Assembly: GCA_964020085.1 (NCBI GenBank)
Contig: OZ026603.1
Span: forward strand, 33,921,006-33,985,005
DNA: 64,000 nt
Direction of reading: 5' to 3'
Source: Micromussa lordhowensis
Taxonomy: Eukaryota; Cnidaria; Anthozoa; Scleractinia; Lobophylliidae
Shown here: positions 44,692 through 54,660 of the stretch, in pieces
Layout of the letters: every line of letters starts with the position of its first letter
Numbering within the stretch: position 1 is the first letter of the stretch
Position numbers and translations under genes: made by a program
Notes under the pieces: generated by a model
Databases searched by the model: none
Told to the model about the DNA's origin: nothing
The model's input: only the letters and a program-made list of their open reading frames with translations

Positions 44692-47600
44692 TCACATAAC
44701 ATAATCCTTGAAACGTAGAGGCCTTCTCACAGTTCTTCCACTTGCTGTCTTGGGAGGCTCTGAGATTTCCTCCTGGGAGGTATACATTTCCTCTTGCTCC
44801 TGAGATGTTGTAGTGTCTGTAGTGGGCTCTTCAACAGATGGGATTGCTTGACTGGCTGCTTCCTTTGAGGGTGAATGCTCATTTGCTCTCACCATTGGTG
44901 ACTCGTGATGAGGCGAGACGTCTGTTGCTGATGAACCGCTCTCCGGTGATTTCATTAGCATTCTTCTATTTCTACGGTATTCTCTTCCTTCGTCAGTTCT
45001 AATCTTATAAGATCTTGGTGTTCCTGCGTGTTCTGTTACAACGCCTGGTTTCCAATGGCTCCCCATTTGTACTCTGATCCGGTCACCTTTCTCCAATGTG
45101 GGGAGGTGTTTGGCATGCTGATCAAAATAGTGCTTTTGTCTTTCTTGTTTAAGCTTCAGTTTCTCCTTGACTTTGTATGGATCAAGGACTTTACGCTGTA
45201 ATTGTGCGTTGGTAGTGGGAATGATTGATCTTAGTCGTCGGCTCATGAGCAGTTGCGCTGGTGAACCAACATCATCTATTGGTGTGTTCCTGTATTCAAG
45301 TAATCCCAGATAAGGATCTCTGCGATCTTGCTTTGCTTTGGTTAGCAGATTTTTCACTGTTTGAACTTCTTTCTCAACAAGACCATTTGCTTGGGGGTAC
45401 AGCGGACTGACAGTAGTGTGTTTGAATTCCCACTGTTTAGCAAACAGTGAAAAGTCCTTTGAGGAGTACTGGGGACCATTGTCGCTGATTACTTCGGATG
45501 GTATTCCATGTCTGGCGAATATAGATTTGGTGTAGGTGATGACTGTCGTACTTTTGGTGTCTGGTAGTTTGGCTACTTCAAAATATCTGGAGTGATAGTC
45601 TACAATTATCAGGTATTCACATTTGTCCCATGTGAACAAGTCTGTGGCGACTATTTCCCAGGGCTTGCTTGGTATGCGAGATGGGATCATTGGCTCTTTC
45701 ATGTTTTGCCGTTGATGCTCTAAGCAAGTGGTGCATCTCGATATCATGTCGCTGATTTGGGAATTCATTCCTGGCCAGTATAGTACATCTCTTGCACGTC
45801 GTTTGGATTTTTCGATCCCCATGTGGCCTTGATGTATTCTTTGTAGCATTTCTTTTCTCATACAGGATGGGATCAGTATTCTGTCATTCTTCAGAATGAC
45901 ACCCTCGGCTTCAGAGAGTTCATCTCTTACATTCCAGTAGACTTGAATACTTGCTGGTGTGTGAGACTTTGTTTCTGGCCATCCAGATTTGATTGTATCC
46001 TTCAGTTCTTTCAATGATGGGTCGTTTGCTGTGGCGTCTTTAATTTGTTCTAGTTTGGGCTTCGAGACTGGTAGGTTAGAAACTAGCAAGTGGACGTGTA
46101 GTGCAATTTCTTCTTCCATGCTGTCACGTGCTGTTTCAGGAAGTGGTGCCCTAGAGAGCATGTCCGGAAGCACTAACTCCTTTCCTGGTTTGTATTCCAA
46201 AGTGTAGTCATACTTCTGCATTCTGAGTAGGATTCTTTGTAGTCTTGGTGGTGCTGATGCGAGTGCCTTTTTAACAATGGCCTCAAGTGGCTTGTGATCT
46301 GACTCAATGGTAACTTTCTTTCCATAGATGTATTGGTGGAAACGTTCTAAGCTGAACTGAACAGCTAAAAGTTCCTTCTCAATTTGAGCATATCTTGATT
46401 CTGCATCAGTGAGGGATCTTGAAGCATAGGCAACAGGACGTTCATCTTGTAGCAGCACCCCTCCTAAGCCGGTTGGGGAGGCATCACAGCTGATCGTGAC
46501 AGGCTTCTGTACATCAAAGAATCTCAGAACTGGGCCTCCATCTTTAGTTAGGATGCTTTTGATTTCTTGAAACGCTTTATCTTGTTCATGCGACCACTGA
46601 AACTCAATGTCCTTTCGTAGTAGAACTCTGATAGGTTCAGTGACGGTTGCCAGGTTTGGGATGAACTTGCCCAGGTAATTGACTGTTCCAAGGAGTCTTT
46701 CTACTCCTTTCTTATCCGTTGGTGCAGGCATGTCATTAATGGCACGTACTTTTTCATCATCTGGTTTGATTCCTTCTTGTGTGAGTTTGTGACCAATGTA
46801 AGTGACTTCTTTGACTTTGAAAACGCACTTCTCTTTGTTAAGTGTTAGGTTGATCTTCTCACATCGCTCCAGGACAGCTTGTAGACGATGGTCATGTGTT
46901 ACTTCTGTTTCTGCATGCACTATTATGTCATCAATGTCGGTTTCAACACCTTCCAAGTCGCCAAAGTGTTGACTCATCCGCTTTTGGAAGACTTCTTGGG
47001 CAGATGTGATTCCGAATGGAGTGACTTGGTAGCAGTACCGCCCGAATGGTGTGTTGAAGGTTGTTAGAAGTTGACTTTCTTCATCAAGAGGTATCTGCCA
47101 GTATCCTCGGTTTGCATCTAGCTTAGTGAACCATTTTGCATTTGCCATACGCGTAGTGATGTCTTCTATGGTGGGTAGCTGAAAATGTTCCCGCTTTATT
47201 GCTTTATTGAGGTGCCTTGGATCTAAACAGATCCGCAGGCTACCATTTGGCTTTTCAACAATGGCCATGGAGTTGACCCAATCCGTGGGTTCTTCTACCT
47301 TGCGAACAACTCCTCGCTTTTCCATGTCATCCAGTTCTTCTTTCACTCTGTCACGAAGAGCTGCTGGGACAGTTCTAGGTGGGTTTATGACAGGTGTCAC
47401 TGTAGGGTCTACTTCAATGTGGTAAGGTTTCTCCAGACGTCCCAACCCAGTGAATACCTGCGTGTATTTCTGCAGTACTTCTTCTTTCAGTTCTTCAGAC
47501 GACTTCGTAACTTCCTTATCTCTGCCTGGTTCAGTTTGCTTTTCTTCTGCCTTGGCCACCATAACTACTTTGATTAGACCCAGATCTTGAGATGATGCGA

Positions 47601-48873
47601 GCCCCAATAATCCTGATTGATTTGTTTCCACAATGTGGAATGTCAGCTCATGTTCTACATTTGTTTTAGATTTCACTGGTAGTTTAGCAGTGCCAAGTAC
47701 AGTTAGCTTATCTTCGGAGTAACTGACTAGATTATGGGTGCAGGCATTTATCTGTGGATTGCTTCCAACTATCTTCTTTAGGTCTTTGAACGGCATGATG
47801 TTAACTTGAGAGCCTGTGTCTATCTTGAGTTTTGTGATATGTCCTTTCACTGGCAACATCACATAGCACTCCTCATTCTGGATCTGAACTTCGGTAGTGA
47901 CAGCTCCTACAAATAGGGTTGAGTCAAGATCATGGTCTTCTTCTTGTTGCTCTACGCCCAGTCCATGGACTTTTTTCCGTGATCTGCATACACTCTGGAA
48001 GTGATTTCGTCTCTGACAATAGTTACATGTTTTGCCATATGCTGGACACTCCCTTGCACCATGTCTGGTTCCACAGTTCCTGCAATTGAATTTCTTGCTC
48101 GGAGGTCTTTTTTCTTCATCTGAGGGTGTTTTCTTGTCGGTTGACTTATCCTTCTCCCTTCCAATTCCATGCACTGATGAGTCGCTGTCCAGTTGTTTCA
48201 TTTGCATTTCCGTTGCTTCTGCAGATCGTACCACATCTAATGCTTTCTCCAGTGTAAGGTCTGGCACCCTGAGTAATCTTTCTCTTGTTTTTGTGTTGTT
48301 TACACCAAGTACAATTCGGTCCTTGATGAGAGAGTTCTTCAACGTTCCAAAATCACATGTTTCACAAAGCTTTCTTAATATTGTTACGTACTGGTCGATG
48401 CTTTCGCCGCTTTCTTGGGCTCTTGAGAAGAATTTGTATCTCTCGTAGCTGACATTTTTCTTTGGCTCACAGTGTTCCTCAAATTTCAACAGTACCTTTT
48501 CGATTTTCTTGTCATCGCCTTCTTCATCCCAGGTTAGAGTGTTGAAAACATCAATAGCATCGTTCCCGATAACTGTTAAAAGTGTTGCTACTCTGGTTGC
48601 ACTATCCTTCGAGCTTATTCCGGTCGCAACTTCGTAATTTGCGTATTTCTGTTTGAACTTCTTCCAATTGGCCGAGATGTTTCCCCCACTTAAATCGAGA
48701 GCTTCTGGAGGTGGAAGACCTAAATGCATCGCCATTTCAGGTGTATTTTCTTCGTCTTCAACTGGTTGCTGTATTTCTTCGGTGTTTTCTTCGTCTTCAA
48801 CTTGTAACTGCTGTATTTCTTCAGGGTTTTCTTCTCCCGCGGGCGTAGTAGGAATCAATCGATCCTGTGACAT
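44692..48873 (-). CDS. Gag-pol polyprotein of the gypsy element
   Basis: One uninterrupted frame of 1393 codons. The N-terminus is acidic, with a short internal duplication (EENTEEIQQ-type phrases, residues about 14-45). A Gag-like region (about 60-230) follows, then two zinc knuckles at about 264-300 (CRNCGTRHGAREC, spacing CX2CX3HX4C, and CNYCQRRNHFQSVC, CX2CX4HX4C). The aspartic protease motif DTGS is at about 353. Reverse transcriptase has the catalytic box at about 648, here DIDD rather than the usual YVDD or YIDD. RNase H has CDAS at about 796. Integrase has an HH-CC zinc finger (HQGHMG...CTTC) and the D, D, E triad at about 1076, 1130 and 1163 (VATDLF, SDNGPQ, LVEKE). Gag and Pol are fused without a frameshift, as in several animal gypsy lineages. 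I see no chromodomain signature at the C-terminus. All key residues appear present, so it may be functional; the altered RT box is the one oddity. Confidence 0.96.
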   Translation of the reverse strand: MSQDRLIPTTPAGEENPEEIQQLQVEDEENTEEIQQPVEDEENTPEMAMHLGLPPPEALDLSGGNISANWKKFKQKYANYEVATGISSKDSATRVATLLTVIGNDAIDVFNTLTWDEEGDDKKIEKVLLKFEEHCEPKKNVSYERYKFFSRAQESGESIDQYVTILRKLCETCDFGTLKNSLIKDRIVLGVNNTKTRERLLRVPDLTLEKALDVVRSAEATEMQMKQLDSDSSVHGIGREKDKSTDKKTPSDEEKRPPSKKFNCRNCGTRHGARECPAYGKTCNYCQRRNHFQSVCRSRKKVHGLGVEQQEEDHDLDSTLFVGAVTTEVQIQNEECYVMLPVKGHITKLKIDTGSQVNIMPFKDLKKIVGSNPQINACTHNLVSYSEDKLTVLGTAKLPVKSKTNVEHELTFHIVETNQSGLLGLASSQDLGLIKVVMVAKAEEKQTEPGRDKEVTKSSEELKEEVLQKYTQVFTGLGRLEKPYHIEVDPTVTPVINPPRTVPAALRDRVKEELDDMEKRGVVRKVEEPTDWVNSMAIVEKPNGSLRICLDPRHLNKAIKREHFQLPTIEDITTRMANAKWFTKLDANRGYWQIPLDEESQLLTTFNTPFGRYCYQVTPFGITSAQEVFQKRMSQHFGDLEGVETDIDDIIVHAETEVTHDHRLQAVLERCEKINLTLNKEKCVFKVKEVTYIGHKLTQEGIKPDDEKVRAINDMPAPTDKKGVERLLGTVNYLGKFIPNLATVTEPIRVLLRKDIEFQWSHEQDKAFQEIKSILTKDGGPVLRFFDVQKPVTISCDASPTGLGGVLLQDERPVAYASRSLTDAESRYAQIEKELLAVQFSLERFHQYIYGKKVTIESDHKPLEAIVKKALASAPPRLQRILLRMQKYDYTLEYKPGKELVLPDMLSRAPLPETARDSMEEEIALHVHLLVSNLPVSKPKLEQIKDATANDPSLKELKDTIKSGWPETKSHTPASIQVYWNVRDELSEAEGVILKNDRILIPSCMRKEMLQRIHQGHMGIEKSKRRARDVLYWPGMNSQISDMISRCTTCLEHQRQNMKEPMIPSRIPSKPWEIVATDLFTWDKCEYLIIVDYHSRYFEVAKLPDTKSTTVITYTKSIFARHGIPSEVISDNGPQYSSKDFSLFAKQWEFKHTTVSPLYPQANGLVEKEVQTVKNLLTKAKQDRRDPYLGLLEYRNTPIDDVGSPAQLLMSRRLRSIIPTTNAQLQRKVLDPYKVKEKLKLKQERQKHYFDQHAKHLPTLEKGDRIRVQMGSHWKPGVVTEHAGTPRSYKIRTDEGREYRRNRRMLMKSPESGSSATDVSPHHESPMVRANEHSPSKEAASQAIPSVEEPTTDTTTSQEQEEMYTSQEEISEPPKTASGRTVRRPLRFKDYVM

Positions 48874-48968
48874 GAATTACGATCGCCGATGTTGATTGCG
48901 TTGAAGTACGGTCCGTATTTTCTTTAAAACTTCGTCGTATCGATGGCTGAGTTTCTGTTTCGTACTTT

Positions 48969-48981
48969 ACTTCTGACACCA
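48969..48981 (-). promoter_or_regulatory. Primer-binding site, tRNA-Leu-like
   Basis: Minus strand TGGTGTCAGAAGT starts immediately inside the 5' LTR. It is complementary to a tRNA 3' end reading ACTTCTGACACCA, which I associate with a leucine tRNA. The amino acid assignment is from memory. Confidence 0.7.
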
Positions 48982-49117
48982 TGTAATATTCTTGTTCTGA
49001 TGGCACGATGGATTTAGATAACACAGCTTGGTGAGATCTAAGTTTAATTCCAACATGGCTGACTAGCCCCGGTACAAAAGCGCATGTCTATATAAAGAAA
49101 TACCGCTGATCATTACA
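48982..49117 (-). repeat. 5' LTR
   Basis: 136 bp. It carries a TATA-like CTTTATATAG on the minus strand (49088-49097), a candidate promoter for the element. By eye it is identical to 44348-44483. Confidence 0.95.
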
Positions 49118-49122
49118 TGTGG

Positions 49123-49662
49123 TAAAAAGAGACACCATGCATTGTAGGGTGATTTTGAACATGGTCAGCCATTTGGAAGTTCTCTGACCTAAAAGAATCG
49201 TTTTAGCAAAGCGAAGGATTGGATGCTTTAAGCTTTCTTTTTAACAAGTTTACTTCCTATTTAAAAAACTAGACGCTCTTAGAGTGTTACTCTGGCTTTT
49301 TACTGCAATATCAAATCATAAGTTACAAGTAAGTTGATTGCAATTGAACGCAGCAAAAACAAATATTATATAGAATCACAATATGTTAACACAAGAGCTG
49401 CGCTCAGATATTAAAAAGAAGTTCTTTTAGATCTTATAACCACGCTTTTAAAATTGAACTGTTTTCTTAGCACCACAGCTGCAAAGCAGTGCAGATTCCA
49501 CAGCATGATGATTCCTTGATGATTCACTGATTACTCTAGACAGCATATCCCTTGATGAACACAAACAGTAATTTTGTGCGACTCTTTTTACATGAGCCTG
49601 CTGTTCTAACAACCCAGGGTTTTTTCGAAACCAATATAATAAGTTTCCACATTAGTCACTCT
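49123..49662. other. Spacer between retrotransposon and satellite edge
   Basis: AT-rich sequence with no gene. It is the same insertion site context as 44200-44347, continued to the right of the LTR element. Confidence 0.5.
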
Positions 49663-49735
49663 TGCCGATGTGGCAGAGTGGAATAGACGATTGCCTCCCA
49701 AGCGAGAGGTCGTGAGTTCGAATACTGTCGGAGAC
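49663..49735 (+). repeat. tRNA-like sequence (pseudo-tRNA or SINE head)
   Basis: TGGCAGAGTGG (49671-49681) is a perfect A-box. AGTTCGAATAC (49715-49725) is a good B-box. An anticodon-loop-like CTCCCAA sits between weakly paired TTGC/GCGA, with CCC in the anticodon position. The acceptor arms pair only partly (CCGA/TCGG) and the T-stem does not pair. I therefore call it tRNA-derived, not a functional tRNA. It ends about 100 bp before the satellite array. Confidence 0.55.
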
Positions 49736-50933
49736 TAAACATTTCCTTTTTTCGTTTGCTTATTAACAGATGTAAAGAAAACGTTCACTGAAACAGAGCG
49801 TTTGCCTTTCCAATGCGTAATAAAACATTTACCAAAGTTGCGACCAGGGGAAAGTCCTCCAAAAATAGGGCCACAAAAAACACCCTAACGCAAATGCCAT
49901 CATCTCCTACTTCAGATGCACTTAAAGTGCCAACATAGCACAACATTTTGCTGCAAACCGCGCCTCCCAAAGTGCCCGTAAAGCCGAGCTATGGCAAATT
50001 TGGCAAGGAGACCCTCATCGCGCGTTTTCTGAAATTCTGCAAAGTTGCGACTGGGGAAAGTCCTCCAAAAAGAAGGCCACAAAAAACACTCTGGCGCAAA
50101 TGCCATCATCTTCTAATTAAAATACGCTTGAAGTGCCAACATAGCACAACATTTTCCTGCAAACCGCGCCTTCCAAAGTGGCCGTAAAGCCGAGTTATGG
50201 CAAATTTGGCAAGGAGACCCTAATTGCGCGTTTTCTGAAATTCTGCAAAGTTGCGACCAGGGGAAAGTCTTCAAAAAGAAGGCCGCAAAAAACACCCTCG
50301 CGCAAATGCCATCATCTCCAAATTAGCATGCACTTCAAGAGCCAAAATAGCACAACATTTTGCTGCAAACAGCGCCTCCCTAAGTGCCCGTAAACCCGAG
50401 CTATGGAAAAATTTGGCAAGGAGACCCTCATCGCGCGTTTTCTGAAATTCTGCAAACTTGCGACCAGGGGAAAGTCCTCCAAAAAGAAGGCCACAAAAAA
50501 CACCCTGACGCAAATGCGATCATCTCCTAATTAAGATGCACTTAAAGTGCCAAATTAGCACAACATTTTGCTGCAAACCGCGCCTCCCAAAGTGCCCGTA
50601 AAGCCGAGTTATGGCAAATTTGGCAAGGAGACCCTCATCGCACGTTTTCTGAAATTCGGCAAAGTTGCGACCAGGGGAAAGTCCTCCAAAAAGAAGGCCA
50701 CAAACGACACCCTGACGCAAATGCCATTATCTCTTAATTACAATAAAAATTAAGTTCCAACATAGCACAACATTTTGCTGCAAACCGCGCCTCCCAAAGT
50801 GCCCGTAAAGCCGAGTTATGGCAAATTTGGCAAGGAGACCCTCATCGCACGTTTTCTGAAATTCGGCAAAGTTGCGACCAGGGGAAAGTCCTCCAAAAAG
50901 AAGGCCACAAACGACACCCTGACGCAAATGCCA

Positions 50934-52435
50934 TTATCTCCTAATTACAATAAAAATTAAGTTCCAACTTAGCACAACATTTTGCTGCAAACCGCGCCTC
51001 CCAAAGTGCCCGTAAAGCCGAGTTATGGCAAATTTGGCAAGGAGACCCTCATCGCGCGTTTTCTGAAATTCTGCAAAGTTGCGACCAGGGAAAAGTCCTC
51101 CAAAAAGAAGGCCACAAAAGACACCCTGGCGCAACTGCCATCATCTCCTCATTACAATGAAGTTCAAGTTCCAACTTAGCACAACATTTTGCTGCAAACC
51201 GCGCCTCCCAAAGTGCCCGTAAAGCCGAGCTATAGGAAATTTGGCAAGGAGACCCACAGCGCGCGTTTTCTGAAATTCTGCAAAGTTGCGACCAGGGAAA
51301 AGTCCTCCAAAAAGAAGGCCAGAAAAAACACCCTGGCGCAAATGCCATCATCTCTTTATTACAATGCACTTAAAGTGTTGACATAGCACAACATTTTGCT
51401 GGAAACCGCGCCTCCCAAAGTGCCCGTAAAGCCGAGCTATGGCAAATTTGGCAAGGAGACCCTCATCGCTCGTTTTCTCAAATTCTACAAAGTTGCGACC
51501 ATGGGAAAGTCCTCCAAAAAGAAGGCCACAAAAAACACCCTGACGCAGATGCCATCATCTGCTAATTAAAATGCACTTGAAGCGTTAACATAGCACAACA
51601 TTTTGCTGCAAACCGCGCCTTTCAAAGTTCCCGTAAAGCCGAGCTATGGCAAATTTGGAAAGGAGACCCTCTTCGCGCGTTTTCTGAAATTCTGCAAAGT
51701 TGCGACCAGGGGAAAGTCCTCTGAAATGAAGGCCACAAAAAACACCCTGACGCAAATGCGATCATCTCCTAATTAAGATGCACTTAAAGTGCCAAATTAG
51801 CACAACATTTTGCTGCAAACCGCGCCTCCCAAAGTGCCCGTAAAGCCGAGTTATGGCAAATTTGGCAAGGAGACCCTCATCGCGCGTTTTCTGAAATTCG
51901 GCAAAGTTGCGACCAGGGGAAAGTCCTCCAAAAACAAGGCCACAAAAAACACCCTGACGCAAATGCCATTATCTCCTAATTACAATGAAAATTAACTTCC
52001 AACTTAGCACAACATTTTGCTGCAAACCGCGCCTCCGAAAGTGCCCGTAAAGCCGAGTTATGGCAAATTTGGCTATGAGACCCTCATCGCGCGTTTTCTG
52101 AAATTCTGCAAAGTTGCGACCAGGGAAAAGTCCTCCAAAAAGAAGGCCACAAAAGACACCCTGGCGCAAATGCCATCATCTCCTCATTACGATGAAGTTC
52201 AAGTTCCAACTTAGCACAACATTTTGCTGCAAACCGCGCCTCCCAAAGTGCCCGTAAAGCCGAGCTATAGGAAATTTGGCAAGGAGACCCACAGCGCGCG
52301 TTTTCTGAAATTCTGCAAAGTTGCGACCAGGGAAAAGTCCTCCAAAAAGAAGGCCAGAAAAAACACCCTGGCGCAAATGCCATCATCTCTTTATTACAAT
52401 GCACCTAAAGTGTTGACATAGCACAACATTTTGCT
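50934..52435. repeat. Higher-order duplication within A (5-unit spacing)
   Basis: The variant-bearing monomers at about 50934-51400 recur at about 51969-52435, exactly 1035 bp (5 x 207) apart. Shared rare changes include CCCACAGCGCGCG and AGGCCAGAAAAAACACC. Just left of this, the 50520 monomer matches the one at 51762 at 1242 bp (6 units). One monomer was therefore gained or lost in one copy. Confidence 0.8.
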
Positions 52436-53400
52436 GGAAACCGCGGCTCCCAAAGTGCCCGTAAAGCCGAGCTATGGCAAATTTGGCAAGGAGACCCTCA
52501 TCGCGCGTTTTCTGAAATTCTGCAAAGTTGCGACCAGGGAAAAGTCCTCCAAAAAGAAGGCCACAAAAAAAACCCTGGCGCAAATGCCATCATCTCTTTA
52601 TTACAATGCACCTAAAGTGTTGACATAGCACAACATTTTGCTGGAAACCGCGGCTCCCAAAGTGCCCGTAAAGCCGAGCTATAGGAAATTTGGCAAGGAG
52701 ACCCACAGCGCGCGTTTTCTGAAATTCTGCAAAGTTGCGACCAGGGAAAAGTCCTCCAAAAAGAAGGCCAGAAAAAACACCCTGGCGCAAATGCCATCAT
52801 CTCTTTATTACAATGCACCTAAAGTGTTGACATAGCACAACATTTTGCTGGAAACCGCGGCTCCCAAAGTGCCCGTAAAGCCGAGCTATGGCAAATTTGG
52901 CAAGGAGACCCTCATCGCGCGTTTTCTGAAATTCTGCAAAGTTGCGACCAGGGAAAAGTCCTCCAAAAACAAGGCCACAAAAAAAACCCTGGCGCAAATG
53001 CCATCATCTCTTTATTACAATGCACCTAAAGTGTTGACATAGCACAACATTTTGCTGGAAACCGCGGCTCCCAAAGTGCCCGTAAAGCCGAGCTATGGCA
53101 AATTTGGCAAGGAGACCCTCATCGCTCGTTTTCTGAAATTCTACAAAGTTGCGACCATAGGAAAGTCCTCCAAAAAGAAGGCCACAAAAAACACCCTGAC
53201 GCAGATGCCATCATCTGCTAATTAAGATGCACTTAAAGCGTTAACATAGCACAACATTTTGCTGCAAACCGCGCCTTTCAAAGTTCCCGTAAAGCCGAGC
53301 TATGGCAAATTTGGAAAGGAGACCCTCTTCGCGCGTTTTCTGAAATTCTGCAAAGTTGCGACCAGGGAAAAGTCCTCTGAAATGAAGGCCACAAAAAACA
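51400..53400. repeat. Higher-order duplication within A (8-unit spacing)
   Basis: A two-monomer block with rare variants (ATTCTACAAAGTTGCGACCA, GACGCAGATGCCATCATCTG, GCCTTTCAAAGTTCCC, CCTCTTCGCGCG, GTCCTCTGAAATGAAGG) occurs at about 51400-51760. It recurs at about 53056-53400. The two copies are 1656 bp apart, or 8 x 207. Confidence 0.8.
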
Positions 53401-54250
53401 CCCTGGCGCAAATGCCATCATCTTTTAATTAAAATGCACTTGAAGTGCCAACATAGCACAACATTTTTTTGCAAACCGCGCCTCCCAAAGTGCCCGTAAA
53501 GCCGAGCTATGGCAAATTTGGCAAGGAGACCCTCATCGCGCTTTTTCTGAAATTCTGCAAAGTTGCGACCAGGGCAAAGTCCTCCAAAAAGGACGCCACA
53601 AAAAACACCCTGGCGCAAATACCATCATCTCCTAATTAAAAACGACTTAAAGTGCCAACCTAGCACAACATGTTACTGCAAACCGTCTTTCCCAAAGTGC
53701 CCGTAAAGCCGAGCTATGGCAAATTTGCCAAGGAGACCCTCATCGCGCGTTTTCTGAAATTCTGCAAAGTTGCGACCAGGGGAAAGTCCTCCAAAAATAA
53801 GGCCACAAAAAACACCCTGGCGCAATTGACATCATCTCCTAGTTCAAAATGCACTTGAAGTGAAAACATAGCAAAACATTTTGCTGCAAACCGCGCCTCC
53901 CAAAGTGCCCGTAAAGGCGAGCTATGGAAAATTTGGTAAGGAGACCCTCATCGCGCGTTTTCTGAAATTCTTCAAAGTTGCGACCATGGGAAAGTCCTCC
54001 AAAAAGAAGGCCACAAAAAACACACTGTCGCAAATGCCATCATCTCCTAATTAGAATGCACTTGAAGTGCCAACATAGCAAAACATTTTGCTGCAAACCG
54101 CGCCTCCCAAAGTGCCCGGAAAGCCGAGCTATGGCAAATTTGGCTATGAGACCCGCATCGCGCATTTCTTGAAATTCTGCAAAGTTGCGACCAGGGGAAC
54201 GCCTTCCAAAAGAAAGGCCAATAAAAACACCCTGGCGCAAATGCCATAAT

Positions 54251-54660
54251 CTCCTAAGTAACATGCGCTTGAAGTGTCAACCTAGCACAACATTTTGCTG
54301 CAATACGCGGCTCCCAAAGTGCCCGTGAAGCCGTGCTATGTCAAATTTGCCAAGGGGACCCCCAGCGCGCGTTTTCTGAAATTCTGCAAAGTTGGGACCA
54401 GGGGAAACTCCTGAGAAAAGAAGGCCTCAAAAAACACCCTGGCGCGAATGCCATCGTGTGCTGATTACGATTTCCTTAAATTGCCAACCTAGCACAACAT
54501 TTTGCTGCAAACTGCGGCTCCGAAAGTGCCCGTGAAGCCGAGCTATGTCAAATTTGCCAAGGGGACCCCCAGCGCGCGTTTTCTGAAATTCTGCAAAGTT
54601 GGGACCAGGGGAAACTACTGCAAAAAGAAGGCCAGAAAAAAAACCCTGGCGCCAATGCCA
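54251..54660. repeat. A-to-B hybrid monomers
   Basis: The unit at about 54286-54492 mixes types. GCGGCTCCCAAAGTGCCCGT is A-like, followed by B-like GTCAAATTTGCCAAGGGGAC and GTTGGGACCAGGGG. It also has private changes (CTCCTGAGAAAAGAAGG, GTGTGCTGATTACG). The next unit still has GCGGCTCC but is otherwise B. The phase of equivalent positions shifts by 1 bp between 52845 and 55123, so the only clear length change in the array lies in or near this junction. Confidence 0.8.

Larger units (their letters stand above)
44348..49117 (-). mobile_element. Complete Ty3/gypsy LTR retrotransposon
   Basis: A 4770-bp element in minus orientation. It has two 136-bp LTRs that appear identical, a 5-bp target duplication (TGTGG at 44343-44347 and 49118-49122), a primer-binding site, a polypurine tract and one open gag-pol frame. 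The domain order protease-RT-RNase H-integrase puts it in Ty3/gypsy (Metaviridae). There is no env-like frame. The LTRs begin TGTAAT and end ATTACA, so the ends form an inverted repeat. Intact coding plus identical LTRs mean a recent insertion. Confidence 0.97.
49833..54250. repeat. 207-bp satellite array, subfamily A (about 21 copies)
   Basis: Tandem 207-bp monomers. Diagnostic A-type phrases are CGCGCCTCCCAAAGTGCCC, TATGGCAAATTTGGCAAGGA, GACCCTCATCGCGCG, GTTGCGACCAGG and GAAAGTCCTCCAAAAAGAAG. The array begins abruptly within a monomer at CAAAGTTGCG (49833), after unrelated AT-rich sequence. Copies vary by point changes but hardly in length: equivalent positions at 50568, 50775, 50982, 51189, 51810, 52017, 52224, 52431, 52638 and 52845 are exact multiples of 207 apart. 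Sub-variants (GGAAACCGCGGCTCC, GACCCACAGCGCGCG) mark some monomers. The array is clearly more GC-rich than its surroundings. Confidence 0.97.

Noticed and set aside
45989..48895. Plus-strand ORFs (about 72-138 codons) across the retrotransposon.
   Set aside because: They are antisense shadows of the gag-pol frame, rich in Ser and Leu as expected from its reverse strand.
49663..49735. Functional tRNA-Gly (CCC) gene.
   Set aside because: A- and B-boxes are present, but the T-stem does not pair and the acceptor stem is weak. More likely a pseudo-tRNA or SINE head.
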